From assembly GCA_017561985.1 (NCBI GenBank), contig JAFZAZ010000012.1:1-32968 (forward strand): 32,968 nt of DNA, written 5' to 3'. A program made the position numbers and the translations under genes. The notes beneath the pieces were generated by a model that had not been told where the DNA came from, ran no database searches, and was given only the letters and a program-made list of their open reading frames with translations. The first letter of the stretch is position 1. Each line of letters starts with the position of its first letter. Origin of the DNA: Lachnospiraceae bacterium (GTDB taxonomy: Bacteria; Bacillota_A; Clostridia; Lachnospirales; Lachnospiraceae). Below are positions 1-7,717 of the stretch, piece by piece.

Positions 1-132
1 CGGCGACGTGATCGCATACTCGAAAAACGGTGCCGCAGGTCCGTTGCTCTCTTCGTGATCATAAACCTGCGTCATCAACTTCCACACCAGGTCGATGTCG
101 GTCAATATCTGAAATTGTTTTGTCGTGATCAT
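1..132 (-). CDS. N-terminus of a probable GNAT N-acetyltransferase (cut by window edge)
   Basis: Forty-four codons run from an ATG at 130-132 to the window edge without a stop. The start is set by an AAGGAGG ribosome site four bases upstream. The visible residues (a TDIDLVWKLM stretch, then AAPFFEYA) resemble the N-terminus of small GNAT acetyltransferases, in which a helix carrying such a pattern precedes the acetyl-CoA-binding core. The core itself is outside the window, so the family call rests on weak N-terminal resemblance. It lies downstream of the terminator at 255-290 and of GC-rich hairpins, so it may be a separate unit. No promoter was recognised in the 120 bases before it. Confidence 0.45.
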   Translation of the reverse strand, partial: MITTKQFQILTDIDLVWKLMTQVYDHEESNGPAAPFFEYAITSP

Positions 133-169
133 ACTGCCTCCTTTTCCCATGTCCCGTCGGAACTTGAAT

Positions 170-237
170 CGATTGACGCTTTGCGTCAATCGCCGCCGAA
201 TGCGCGCCCGCGAAGCGGGCATTCCGCTGCGCATTCG
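170..237. repeat. GC-rich nested inverted repeats
   Basis: Two structures lie back to back. Positions 170-179 and 183-192 form a perfect 10-bp stem (CGATTGACGC with a TTT loop on the plus strand). Positions 197-205 and 229-237 form a 9-bp stem (CGAATGCGC/GCGCATTCG) enclosing a perfect 6-bp hairpin GCCCGC-GAA-GCGGGC at 206-220. There is no T-run after them on the minus strand, so they are not ordinary terminators. They lie in the probable leader of the left-edge gene and resemble in style the module at 17940-18108. Confidence 0.7.
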
Positions 238-254
238 TGCGATCCGCCGGAGGC

Positions 255-290
255 TCTAAGAAACGCTGATTAATTCAGCGTTTTCTTAGA
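255..290 (-). terminator. Intrinsic terminator ending the enzyme array
   Basis: Arms 255-269 and 275-290 pair (core CGCTGA/TCAGCG, loop TTAAT, then A/T-rich lower stem with one bulge). On the minus strand the GC core is followed by TTTCTT. It overlaps the stop codon of the acetyltransferase gene that ends at 286. The A/T-rich base makes it usable on both strands. It is the first hairpin with a T-rich tail after the long co-directional array. Confidence 0.7.
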
Positions 291-876
291 AGCGTCCCGC
301 ACGGTTGTCCATGAAGTACACAAGGTTGATCCGCACTTCGCGCCGTTCGATGTCACGGTTCGTGTAGCAGCAGGTGTCAAAGCCCATCAATTGAAAGCCC
401 TGGCTCTTGTAGAACGCGATCGCTCTCACGTTGCAGTTTTGCGTCTCCAGAATGACCGCCCGACGCCCCTGCGCTTTTGCGATCTCCTTCGCCTTGTTCA
501 TCAGAGCCGTGCCGATGCCCTGACGGTGCAGGGAATCGTCCACCCATAGCTCCGTCACCATCAGACGATTGCTCCATTCCTCGGGGCATACCTCGATGCA
601 CGCCAGAAGCCTCCGCTCGCCGTTCTCCTCGGAGTACATGCCGTACGCCTCGGCCTTCTCCCAGTGGTCCTGATACAGCCCATCCGGAAAATCATACTCC
701 TCCGGCGTGTGCGTCACCGGCGTTTCAAACTTCTTCTTGACCAGCTTCGCCTCGTAAGCGTCCGAAGTCTCCGTGATCTCCACGTCGAAATACTCCTCCG
801 TGGTGTACCGAAGCGGAATCGGAACTCCCTTCCACTCCTCCTTCGGCAATGCTACAATGTTATGTTCTCTTTTCAT
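286..876 (-). CDS. GNAT acetyltransferase, streptothricin-acetyltransferase-like
   Basis: The 196-residue product is expected to transfer acetyl from acetyl-CoA to an amine. The acetyl-CoA-binding motif RQGIGTAL is at residues 118-125. After it comes LETQNCNVRAIAFYKSQGF and a DTCCYTNRD segment. This LETQ-N-A-FY-GF-DT-Y pattern is the one I associate with Sat/SatA streptothricin acetyltransferases, but the N-terminal 80 residues look distinct, so the substrate is open. ATG at 874-876 follows GAGGT, and the gene overlaps the stop of the isochorismatase-family gene by ATGA, so translation is probably coupled. It is the last gene before the terminator at 255-290. Confidence 0.8.
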   Translation of the reverse strand: MKREHNIVALPKEEWKGVPIPLRYTTEEYFDVEITETSDAYEAKLVKKKFETPVTHTPEEYDFPDGLYQDHWEKAEAYGMYSEENGERRLLACIEVCPEEWSNRLMVTELWVDDSLHRQGIGTALMNKAKEIAKAQGRRAVILETQNCNVRAIAFYKSQGFQLMGFDTCCYTNRDIERREVRINLVYFMDNRAGRF

Positions 877-1391
877 GCTTCTACCTCAAATGCTTCTTCA
901 ATGCTGACTAAGTACGCGAAGGCTTCCCACACGTCCTCGTTGTAGTAGCGGTACGTGGTCTCTCCGGTCATATAGTCGTTGTCAAATGTGGAATTGCAGC
1001 CCTCGGGCACGATCACGCCGAAGTCGCGGTCAAATGCGGACTTGATCGACGCGTCGATGCAGTAGTTGGTCTGAAGTCCGGCGATGATCACCGTCTCCTC
1101 GCCCTTCTCCTCGAGATACTTGCAAAGCTCCTTGTTGCTGAAACAGCTGTTTACGGTCTTCACGAACACCTTCTCGCCGGGCAACGGCGCGAGCTCTTCG
1201 TAAAATTCAAAATCCTCGTCGCCCTCGCTCATGCCGCTTCCCTCGCCTGCGTCGTGCCGCACGTAGATGACCTCCACGCCGCGCGCTCTCGCCTCCGCGA
1301 GAAGCTTCTTCATGTTCGCAACAAACCCTTCAAAGTTATAAAGATCTTCAACAACCAGCCCTTTCTGAAGATCGATTGCCAGTAATACCAT
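873..1391 (-). CDS. Isochorismatase-family cysteine hydrolase
   Basis: The 172-residue protein has the length of the stand-alone isochorismatase/nicotinamidase fold. The likely catalytic triad is visible: Asp7 (AIDLQKG), Lys78 (VFVKTVNSCF) and Cys111 (GLQTNYCIDAS). Family members hydrolyse amides, carbamoyl groups or vinyl ethers (nicotinamide, N-carbamoyl compounds, isochorismate). The metal-binding pattern of true nicotinamidases was not recognised, so the substrate is unknown. The start ATG has an AGGAGG site nine bases upstream. It overlaps the next gene by four bases, and 69 bases separate it from the upstream kinase-like gene. Confidence 0.85.
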   Translation of the reverse strand: MVLLAIDLQKGLVVEDLYNFEGFVANMKKLLAEARARGVEVIYVRHDAGEGSGMSEGDEDFEFYEELAPLPGEKVFVKTVNSCFSNKELCKYLEEKGEETVIIAGLQTNYCIDASIKSAFDRDFGVIVPEGCNSTFDNDYMTGETTYRYYNEDVWEAFAYLVSIEEAFEVEA

Positions 1392-1460
1392 AGTGTTGTT
1401 CCTCCTATTATTCGGGGAACACAGACCGTGTCGGTATCCCCCGCCTGATCAAGTCATTGA

Positions 1461-1973
1461 TCACTCAAACAATGCCTTCACGATCTGCTCCGCGCACTCC
1501 GCCGGAGTGTTCACGCTCGTATCGACGCGCATCGTGTATTTGATGTCCTTGCTCATCAGCTCCGCCTGCTCGTCCGACTGACTCTCAAAGCGGTCGCCGC
1601 GCTCGATGTTACGCTGTCTGCACACATCAAGCGGGCAGTACACCTCCACGATGTCGAGCGGGCTGTCCTTCATAATCTCCATGAGCTTCTCGTAGTGCGG
1701 CTTGATCTCGTCGCGCTCGACCAGAATGCCGTCGATCAGCACATTTTTCCCAAGATCCGAGTACAGCTTTGCGGTGTGGTACATGAGGATGATCACTTCC
1801 GAAAGATACTTCCAGTAGTTCTCTTCCAAGTACTGCTCGCCGACCATCTCCGCGAACAGGTCGTTCGCAACAACATAGAAAAATTGATCCCTGCGCTCCT
1901 GAAGCGCCTCTACGATCGAAGTCTTTCCCGAACTGGTCACCCCGTTGAGGAAAATAATCTTACCCTTATCCAT
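1461..1973 (-). CDS. Chloramphenicol-phosphotransferase-like P-loop kinase
   Basis: A 170-residue P-loop protein. Walker A GVTSSGKTS is at residues 11-19 directly after the first beta strand (KIIFLN), and a DGILVERDEI segment and VEVYCPLDVCRQRNIERGDR follow. This order (short Walker A, Asp-rich middle, lid with CxxR..RGDR) is that of the CPT family, which phosphorylates chloramphenicol in its producer; many members are uncharacterised kinases. Asp in the LIDG segment is a candidate catalytic base. The AAGGAG ribosome site overlaps the stop codon of the upstream GNAT gene, so the two are tightly linked. Drug specificity cannot be read from sequence. Confidence 0.75.
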   Translation of the reverse strand: MDKGKIIFLNGVTSSGKTSIVEALQERRDQFFYVVANDLFAEMVGEQYLEENYWKYLSEVIILMYHTAKLYSDLGKNVLIDGILVERDEIKPHYEKLMEIMKDSPLDIVEVYCPLDVCRQRNIERGDRFESQSDEQAELMSKDIKYTMRVDTSVNTPAECAEQIVKALFE

Positions 1974-1982
1974 GGTTTCTCC

Positions 1983-2549
1983 TTATTCAGCTCTGTGCAC
2001 AAACGTAAGTCCGTCGTATTTTTCGCCGCGCACCTCGCGGAAGTCCTTCTTCCTGCAGATCTCGCGGAACCCAAGCTTCTCGGCCAAAGCGATCATTCGC
2101 GTGTTGCCGGACCATGTCTGTGTGTAAATTTCCTTCATGCCCTTCGAGGCCAGATACTCGATCGCTGCCTTGAACGCCTCGTATCCGTAGCCCTTTCCGC
2201 GGCACGACTGCGGCGGGATATCGATGCCGAACGCAAACAACGCATCGTCATCCGTGTACTCGTAGTTGTCATCGATGCAATAGCAGCTGATCCAACCGAT
2301 GTACTCGCCGGTCTCCTTAACAACAATCTGAAAACCAAAGCGCATATCTTCAGGCTTCTTGTCCGCTGTCATGTCGGCGAACTCCTCGAGTCCCTGTACC
2401 ATCTCCTCGACGGGGAGGTCATTTTCCCTCTCCCACGGAGCATCCCAGTCGAGCCACTCGCGGTCGACGGTCTCCCACTCGATTCGTTTTTCGATATCCG
2501 CTCTCGTAAAATCGCGCAACACTAAGCGCTCTGTCTCACAAATAACCAT
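1983..2549 (-). CDS. GNAT acetyltransferase, RimJ/RimL type
   Basis: The 188-residue protein opens with the RimJ-type signature CETERLVLRDFTRAD. It carries the acetyl-CoA-binding motif PQSCRGKGYGYEAF near residue 125 and ends with the SGNTRMIALAEKLGF segment typical of the family's last helix and strand. RimJ/RimL-type enzymes acetylate protein N-termini, but many relatives in gene clusters like this one act on small molecules. ATG was chosen because GGGGGA lies seven bases upstream. It is nine bases from the next gene and 29 from the previous one, consistent with a shared transcript. Confidence 0.85.
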   Translation of the reverse strand: MVICETERLVLRDFTRADIEKRIEWETVDREWLDWDAPWERENDLPVEEMVQGLEEFADMTADKKPEDMRFGFQIVVKETGEYIGWISCYCIDDNYEYTDDDALFAFGIDIPPQSCRGKGYGYEAFKAAIEYLASKGMKEIYTQTWSGNTRMIALAEKLGFREICRKKDFREVRGEKYDGLTFVHRAE

Positions 2550-2578
2550 ATGTTAATCCCCCGTTCCTAACAAACTGC

Positions 2579-3661
2579 CTAAATCCGCTTGAGGAAGAAA
2601 TACTCGGAATAGCCGTCCTCCTCGCAGGTGTACTGTCCCGCAAGCTCGTACCCCATCGCGAGATAGAAGTCCTTACCCTGCCAGTCAAACGTGTCGACGC
2701 GGATGAGGTTTACGCCCATCTCCTTCGCACGCCGCTCCAGCTCGGTGATCAGCTGCTTCCCGAGGCCCGCTCTGCGGTACCCGTCCTGCACGAAAAGCGT
2801 CTCGATGTACAGGATCCTAAAGCACGTCACATACGCGTTCACGCCGGCGATCAGCTCGCCGTCCTTCTGCATTCCGAGGCAAATGCTGCCCTCCATGCGG
2901 TATGTAATATACTCGGTATCGAACTCCTCCAAAGCCTCGTTGAGCTCTTCCGATTGCTCCTCCGTAAGTTCAATAATATCAAACATGTTACATAACTCCT
3001 TCAATTTTTCATCCGTGATCGGCCCGATCACACCATTGTCAACCAGGTACATTTCGCCGACCTTCCACACGTCGTCGCCCTTCACAAAGATCGCGCTCAA
3101 GTCCTCCATCGCAACGATCGGATGTGTCTTGGACATCTCGAGAAGTCTCGGGACGAACCATTCGCCCTCCTCGTAGTGCGACTTGATCGTAATGTTCGTG
3201 AGCCCTAACGCCTCGTAAAAATACGGGTCATCCCAGATGTACGCTACCGTGCGTCCGAGATTCATCGAACCGGCGCTCACACCGAGGATCACCGCCTTGC
3301 TCTCACGAATCTCCGTATCGAGTCCGAGGTCGCGGATCAACTGTAACTGCCGCGTCGATTCGCCGCCCATGAGCCAGATGCAGTCCGCCTCGCGAACGAG
3401 CTTCACTGCCTCCGCCGCATCGGTGCGACGGTCGATCACATGCCTTTCGGCAAATTCCAACCCACGCTCGGCGAACATCTCGTGCATGCCGTCGCGGTCA
3501 TCATCATTTTGCGCAGAATTCTCAGGGTCGGCACTGATAAACACAATGCTGTCCCGCTTCGGAAGATTTTCCCGAAGGACCTCCACGTGCGCATCCGTAA
3601 AATGATGCTCCGGGAAGCCGCTGAACAGCCCGATCATTCGCGCGTTTCTAACTGTATTCAT
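2579..3661 (-). CDS. Peptidase S51 (PepE-like) domain fused to GNAT domain
   Basis: One uninterrupted 360-residue frame contains two enzymes. Residues 9-215 match the peptidase S51/dipeptidase E fold: GLFSG near 11, GGESTRQL at 99-106, the nucleophile elbow GVSAGS with Ser129, and a later TIKSHYEE segment. Residues about 225-360 are a GNAT domain: acidic helix, ETLFVQDGYRRAGLGKQL as the acetyl-CoA motif, and a FYLAMGYE tail. PepE-like enzymes cleave Asp-X dipeptides or related amide bonds. The fusion suggests hydrolysis and acetylation of related substrates, which is inference. AAGGAG lies eight bases before the ATG. Confidence 0.85.
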   Translation of the reverse strand: MNTVRNARMIGLFSGFPEHHFTDAHVEVLRENLPKRDSIVFISADPENSAQNDDDRDGMHEMFAERGLEFAERHVIDRRTDAAEAVKLVREADCIWLMGGESTRQLQLIRDLGLDTEIRESKAVILGVSAGSMNLGRTVAYIWDDPYFYEALGLTNITIKSHYEEGEWFVPRLLEMSKTHPIVAMEDLSAIFVKGDDVWKVGEMYLVDNGVIGPITDEKLKELCNMFDIIELTEEQSEELNEALEEFDTEYITYRMEGSICLGMQKDGELIAGVNAYVTCFRILYIETLFVQDGYRRAGLGKQLITELERRAKEMGVNLIRVDTFDWQGKDFYLAMGYELAGQYTCEEDGYSEYFFLKRI

Positions 3662-3706
3662 TTCGGTAACTCCTTAATTATTCTTGATAATCGCGGAGCA
3701 TGTCGT

Positions 3707-4474
3707 CTACCGTGCGTCTCCGGTCACATAATCCGCCAGAGCGAGCGCGATGTCAAAATGGCCGACATCATGCTGCCCGCCGCTTGAGTATTTCTTTCCC
3801 CGATCGTCCCATTCGGGCGCGTCCAGCAGATCGCCGCTTGTGAAAAACACGTAGAGCTGCAGACCCCGGAACGTGCACATTGCCTGCACGCCGGCGCTCT
3901 CCATCTCCACGGAAATACATCCGTCTGCCTTCCGCTTTTCGAAGTTGTTCCGCGTCTCGCGATAGAACGAGTCCGTGGTCCACGTCTTTCCGAGCACGTG
4001 CGGGAGTCCGAATTCCTTCATAAACTCCGCCACCACGGGTGCGTTCGGCATATCCACATAGTCCGATGCGGGCATGTAGTGGTACGACGTTCCCTCGTCG
4101 CGGTACGCCGCCGTCGGCACCATGACCTTGCCGTGCGCAATCTCCTTGTCGAGGCAGCCTGCGCCGCCGAAGAGGATGTATTTGCCGCACTTAAGCTCGA
4201 CCGTGGAATCTTCGATCAGCCCGGTTGTGATCGGGGCTCCTACGTACGTCTTGAAAAAAGCAAAACGCTTTCCGTTTCTCTCAATCAGATAAACCGGTGT
4301 CTTGCCTGTAGCACACCAAAGCGCCGCAATCTCGCCGCTCGCGTAATTCTCTGCGACGAACTTCTCAATCTCATGGGAAAATGTGACGATGCACGCATCG
4401 ACTTCTATTGCATCTTCCTTGACGCCCGGATTGATGATTGCCGGTGAAAGATTGTCAAATGTGTCTGTGATCAT
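3707..4474 (-). CDS. Nucleoside phosphorylase (PNP/uridine phosphorylase superfamily)
   Basis: The 255-residue protein has the phosphorylase-I fold signs: FGGAGCLDKEIAHGKVMVP for phosphate and base binding, a TTDSFYRET segment and SVEMESAGVQAM, the conserved ribose-binding EME motif. Enzymes of this family split purine or uracil nucleosides with phosphate in the cytoplasm. The N-terminal half (GKTPVYLIERNGKRFAFF) looks like the uridine-phosphorylase-like subgroup rather than classical DeoD. In an array of kinases and acetyltransferases it might act on nucleoside-like inhibitors; that is inference. The start ATG overlaps the stop of a possible 29-codon ORF by ATGA. Confidence 0.85.
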   Translation of the reverse strand: MITDTFDNLSPAIINPGVKEDAIEVDACIVTFSHEIEKFVAENYASGEIAALWCATGKTPVYLIERNGKRFAFFKTYVGAPITTGLIEDSTVELKCGKYILFGGAGCLDKEIAHGKVMVPTAAYRDEGTSYHYMPASDYVDMPNAPVVAEFMKEFGLPHVLGKTWTTDSFYRETRNNFEKRKADGCISVEMESAGVQAMCTFRGLQLYVFFTSGDLLDAPEWDDRGKKYSSGGQHDVGHFDIALALADYVTGDAR

Positions 4475-4560
4475 TGTTCTGTCCTTCCTTCTTTGCTCCG
4501 GTGTTTGTTCTGCCTGTCCTCCGAAATCCGCATCGCGTGCTCTTTACACGCGGGAGTCAT
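4471..4560 (-). CDS. Possible small ORF coupled to the nucleoside phosphorylase gene
   Basis: An ATG at 4558-4560 follows AGGAG by three bases and opens 29 codons, ending in a TGA that overlaps the phosphorylase start (ATGA). The peptide is charged and polar (begins MTPACKEHAM) and matches nothing I know. The close ribosome site and the overlap are the only support; chance is a serious alternative. A short CGCGTG/CACGCG hairpin lies inside it. Confidence 0.2.
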   Translation of the reverse strand: MTPACKEHAMRISEDRQNKHRSKEGRTEQ

Positions 4561-4566
4561 GCTCTC

Positions 4567-5358
4567 CTACTCGTTCTGCGGTTGCATAGTATTTCTGATC
4601 AGACGAAGCATATAGTTTGCGTAGTCTCTCGCCACGCGTATATCGTACTCCGGTTTTTCGCTGCGGTATTCCGCAAGCGCGTTCCGAAGATGCGCATGGT
4701 AAATCTCCGGCAGCCTCGCAAGTGCCCACTCGCCGCCTTCCTGTTTGGAGAGAACTCGTCCCTCCTGCTGAAACGCAAGGACTCTGGCAAGGTTCAGCGT
4801 CAGATACATCGTATCCTCCGCGATCTCCTCCGCTGCCTCCGCGATGTCGTACCAGAGCGAGTCCATATAGTCCTGCTTTGACACCTCACCGAAAATCTCC
4901 GGGATCGGCGCGCCGAACAGGCACCGGCCTCTCGCCCGGATCACGGTACAGTGTGCCGCCAGGTCCTTGTCGGTGCCGTTCATCTTCCGGATGTAATTCT
5001 CCGGATCGTCCCGGTACCACCCGAGGTGCATCGCCGAAAAATGCAGTTCAAACGGCGTCGGGTACGCGAACGGTTTGCATACCTCCCGCCTCACGATGCT
5101 CATCTCGATGCCCTTGGCGGGAGCCTCATCGTTCAGCTGTATAACCATATCCATGAACTCACGCTTGACCTCATCGGTCATGGCATGTTCCACCACGACG
5201 AGAAGATCGAGGTCGCTCTTCGCGGGATGGAAGCATTCCATGACTGCGGAGCCGTGCAGATAGACGCCGACAAGATTGTCGTCGAGGATCCGCGCGGTTT
5301 CCTGCGTAAAGCGTTCGATCAGCAGACCGTTTCTGTTGTCAATACCGTGTATATCCAT
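4567..5358 (-). CDS. Aminoglycoside adenylyltransferase-like protein (AadA-type)
   Basis: The 263-residue protein (from ATG 5356-5358) has the nucleotidyltransferase core GVYLHGSAVMECF followed by KSDLDLLVVV, in which the metal-binding Asp pair is D49/D51. A helical C-terminal domain containing a TLNLARVLAF segment follows. This layout and length are those of the ANT(3'')/ANT(9) family that adenylylates streptomycin or spectinomycin. A TTG six codons earlier is a possible start, but neither start has a strong ribosome site. The gene sits 16 bases after the Eis-like gene. Substrate is uncertain, since chromosomal relatives often have unknown roles. Confidence 0.75.
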   Translation of the reverse strand: MDIHGIDNRNGLLIERFTQETARILDDNLVGVYLHGSAVMECFHPAKSDLDLLVVVEHAMTDEVKREFMDMVIQLNDEAPAKGIEMSIVRREVCKPFAYPTPFELHFSAMHLGWYRDDPENYIRKMNGTDKDLAAHCTVIRARGRCLFGAPIPEIFGEVSKQDYMDSLWYDIAEAAEEIAEDTMYLTLNLARVLAFQQEGRVLSKQEGGEWALARLPEIYHAHLRNALAEYRSEKPEYDIRVARDYANYMLRLIRNTMQPQNE

Positions 5359-5392
5359 GGTTCCCTGTCTTTTCAACGTTTCCGTAAACTGT

Positions 5393-6607
5393 TTAAAAAT
5401 GTTCGCTGACGAAGATGTTCTTCGGGATGAAGACGCGTCTGAGCATCTCCTCCTTCGCGTTCACGGCCACGTCCGTGCGTAGCATCGCCTCGTCCATGTT
5501 CAAAGCGCCGACCGCAAGCTGTCCGAGGGCTCGAACATTGACCTCCAGGTCCGCCTTCGGCGCAGCATCCGCGGCACTTTCTTCGTCCGCTGCGAAGCGT
5601 TCGCCGACCACCTCAACGCGGTCGGAAAGGACGCGGTAGGTGCGGTTATTTTCCGAGATCATCTCGTCCGTGATCTTAATTGTAAAGTCGCAGTCCACGG
5701 GCTTTTTGATCGTCTCAAGAAGCCTCTTTGCGTTGATGACGCGCACCATGAAGTTCGGGAACACCGTCTCCTTAATCTCGTACGCATTCGGCGTCACGAC
5801 GATGCGCTGCAGGTCGATTCCCGCGGGAAGACGCAACTCGATCGTGCCGTAGTCCGCCTCAAATCTCGCTAAAAAACCGAGCACCGCGCGGAAGCCGTCG
5901 CGGCACGTCCACGCGCACTCCTCCACCTTGAGAATTGCGGCGGGGTCATGCCGGACATCCGTGAAGATCACGTAGCCGATCGGCTCGCCACCCTGCTTGA
6001 GCACGTACGAAAACTTGCGGTCCATGTACGGCTTGTCAACGTGCACGTGCTCCTCCATCTTCTCTTCCGTGCGCGCGTACGCCATATTAAACTGCGGCGC
6101 AAACACGTTGTAGACGGTCATGAAATCGGTGACCGGGTCGCCCGGGTTCCATTTTACGACTTCGCCGTCGAAGCGGTAGCGGCACAGAAGCTCCGGCGTA
6201 AGGCTGTACTGACTCCAGCCGATGACCGTCTCGTAGCCGAATTTGCGGTAAAACTCATGCTTGAACGGATAGAGCGCCGAGATCACCTCGCCGTTTGCGT
6301 ACGCCTCCGGCAGCAAATCCCTAAAGATTGCCCGGATTGCGCCCGAGTTGCGGTACTCCGGCAATGTCGCAACAGCGCCGATGCCGCCGGCCTTCACGGC
6401 CGTCCCGTCCACATAGAAATTAAAGTGATTGTTGATGACGCGGGCCATCAGCGTATTGTTGTCGTCAAATGCACCCCAGTCCTCAATCGTGACGTTCAAC
6501 TGGTGCTCATGCCTCGCTTCCACGTCCTCCACGCGCGAGTGAAAGCAGTACACCGCCGTCAGATATGCGGCATATCGCTCTTCCCCTGCCAACTTTCGTA
6601 CTTCCAT
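5393..6607 (-). CDS. Eis-like GNAT acetyltransferase with SCP2-type C-terminus
   Basis: The 404-residue product begins MEVRKLAGEERYAAY; this ATG follows AAAGGAG by five bases. The frame stays open 38 codons further upstream, but that would overlap the previous gene. The N-terminal GNAT domain carries TLPEYRNSGAIRAIF, and LYPFKHEFYRKFGYE follows, the hallmark of Eis-type enzymes. A second GNAT-like region and a sterol-carrier-like tail (LGQLAVGALNMDEA) complete the three-domain plan. Mycobacterial Eis acetylates aminoglycosides and peptides at several amines, and clostridial relatives are mostly uncharacterised. The neighbouring nucleotidyltransferase suggests a shared small-molecule target, which is inference. 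Confidence 0.85.
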   Translation of the reverse strand: MEVRKLAGEERYAAYLTAVYCFHSRVEDVEARHEHQLNVTIEDWGAFDDNNTLMARVINNHFNFYVDGTAVKAGGIGAVATLPEYRNSGAIRAIFRDLLPEAYANGEVISALYPFKHEFYRKFGYETVIGWSQYSLTPELLCRYRFDGEVVKWNPGDPVTDFMTVYNVFAPQFNMAYARTEEKMEEHVHVDKPYMDRKFSYVLKQGGEPIGYVIFTDVRHDPAAILKVEECAWTCRDGFRAVLGFLARFEADYGTIELRLPAGIDLQRIVVTPNAYEIKETVFPNFMVRVINAKRLLETIKKPVDCDFTIKITDEMISENNRTYRVLSDRVEVVGERFAADEESAADAAPKADLEVNVRALGQLAVGALNMDEAMLRTDVAVNAKEEMLRRVFIPKNIFVSEHF

Positions 6608-6632
6608 ATATTCTCCTTTGCGATATCGTTTC

Positions 6633-7160
6633 TCATGCGGAATAATCCTGAAAATCCCCCGGCACAAGCTCGTAATCGACCGACGACTGCAGCTCGCCGA
6701 GCTGGTTCCGCCAGGAATCAATATTCACCCTTATCTTTCGAAATCCCAGCATCTCGTACACGTGCTGTGCACGCTCATTTTTCAGATTCGTGTCGAGCAC
6801 GATCTTTGTGTAGCCTCTCGCGAACAGCTCCGCGATCAGCATGCTCAGAATCGTCCGCCCGAGGCCCTTCTCCTGATAGTCCGTGTTGCAGATCTTAATC
6901 CCGATCTCCGCAACGTTTCCACCCAGGTTGCCGTAGCTCATCTCGCCGATCGACACGCCCTTATACTCAATGATCAAGCGGCGATCCGTGTCGTCGGTAT
7001 CGCCCTCGATCTCCTCGCGGATATGCTCCGGCGTCGTGCCGAGCCCGTTCGGAAACCCGGCGTGCGCCATAATCTTACCGTCATTCCACCACGCGGCCAG
7101 CTTTTCACAGTCGGCAGGACCGGCGTTGCGGATGCGGATATCCTTGTTCATAATATCCAT
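6633..7160 (-). CDS. GNAT acetyltransferase, RimL/SpeG-like
   Basis: The 175-residue protein carries IRIRNAGPADCEKLAAWWND at its start, typical of RimL-like GNATs. The acetyl-CoA region reads EIGIKICNTDYQEKGLGRTI, and a LDTNLKNERAQHVYEMLGF tail follows. The loop is QEKGLG rather than the more usual RGKGIG, which still fits Q/RxxGxG. ATG at 7158-7160 has AAGGAT about six bases upstream. It lies 25 bases before the Eis-like gene and 44 after another GNAT gene, so three acetyltransferase genes are consecutive here. Substrate unknown. Confidence 0.85.
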   Translation of the reverse strand: MDIMNKDIRIRNAGPADCEKLAAWWNDGKIMAHAGFPNGLGTTPEHIREEIEGDTDDTDRRLIIEYKGVSIGEMSYGNLGGNVAEIGIKICNTDYQEKGLGRTILSMLIAELFARGYTKIVLDTNLKNERAQHVYEMLGFRKIRVNIDSWRNQLGELQSSVDYELVPGDFQDYSA

Positions 7161-7204
7161 TCTTTATCCTTATCCCCGCGGAACATCGTCCGCGAGGCCC
7201 TTTC

Positions 7205-7672
7205 TCACAATTTGTACTGCATGAAGTTTCCGTTGTGCGTAAATCCATAGGCGGTATACAGCTTCACGCCCATGTTCGATGCCGTGATCTGCACCGCTCC
7301 GCAGCCGTAAGCTCTCGCCTCCTCCACCACGCGGCGAAGAAGCTCCTTAGCGATGCCCATGCGGCGATACGCAGGGTCTGTGTACATGCTTGAAAGAAGC
7401 CCGAGCCGCCCCGTCGGGCAGCTGAAATACGGCGGCTTCTCGACAAATGACATGCCGCTTGTTCCGACGATCTTCTCACCGTCCAGCGCAAGCCACGAGA
7501 CGAACGTCCCGTCCGCCATGTGTCGGTGATAAAAGTCCCAAAGCGCTGACTCGAGGTCAACTTCCGGCGGAACCTTGCCCTCCGAAGTGTACTCCTCGCG
7601 AAGCTGCGTAAGCCGCATCTTGATAAACGTTCCGAGCTCCGCCTCCGTCATCTTTTTAAATGTGATTGCCAT
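7205..7672 (-). CDS. GNAT acetyltransferase
   Basis: A 155-residue single-domain GNAT. The motif A region is SSMYTDPAYRRMGIAKELLRRVV, followed by ITASNMGVKLYTAYGF, the usual last strand and helix. The SFVEKPPYFSCPTGRLG segment before motif A is seen in a common clostridial GNAT subgroup annotated only by family. I chose the ATG at 7670-7672 (MAITFKK) over one seven codons upstream because the AAGG of an A2G8 ribosome site lies a normal distance before it. That site contains an unusual run of eight G. Substrate unknown. Confidence 0.85.
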   Translation of the reverse strand: MAITFKKMTEAELGTFIKMRLTQLREEYTSEGKVPPEVDLESALWDFYHRHMADGTFVSWLALDGEKIVGTSGMSFVEKPPYFSCPTGRLGLLSSMYTDPAYRRMGIAKELLRRVVEEARAYGCGAVQITASNMGVKLYTAYGFTHNGNFMQYKL

Positions 7673-7680
7673 TTGTGTGT

Positions 7681-7690
7681 CCCCCCCCTT
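7681..7690 (-). promoter_or_regulatory. Ribosome site built on a G8 homopolymer
   Basis: On the minus strand the ribosome site of the downstream GNAT gene reads AAGGGGGGGG followed by ACACACAA and ATG. It is the longest G run seen in the window. Slippage here would change the spacing between the pairing bases and the start codon. Confidence 0.5.
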
Positions 7691-7717
7691 CATGCATTTT
7701 CCGAAGTCGCCGGTGTC

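Noticed and set aside
55..273. Plus-strand 72-codon open frame at the left edge
   Set aside because: It lies opposite the left-edge gene and its hairpins. There is no ribosome site, and the minus-strand start with AAGGAGG is far better.
4475..4566. Hairpin CGCGTG/CACGCG as a terminator inside the array
   Set aside because: The stem is six bp with a seven-base loop and is not followed by a T-run.
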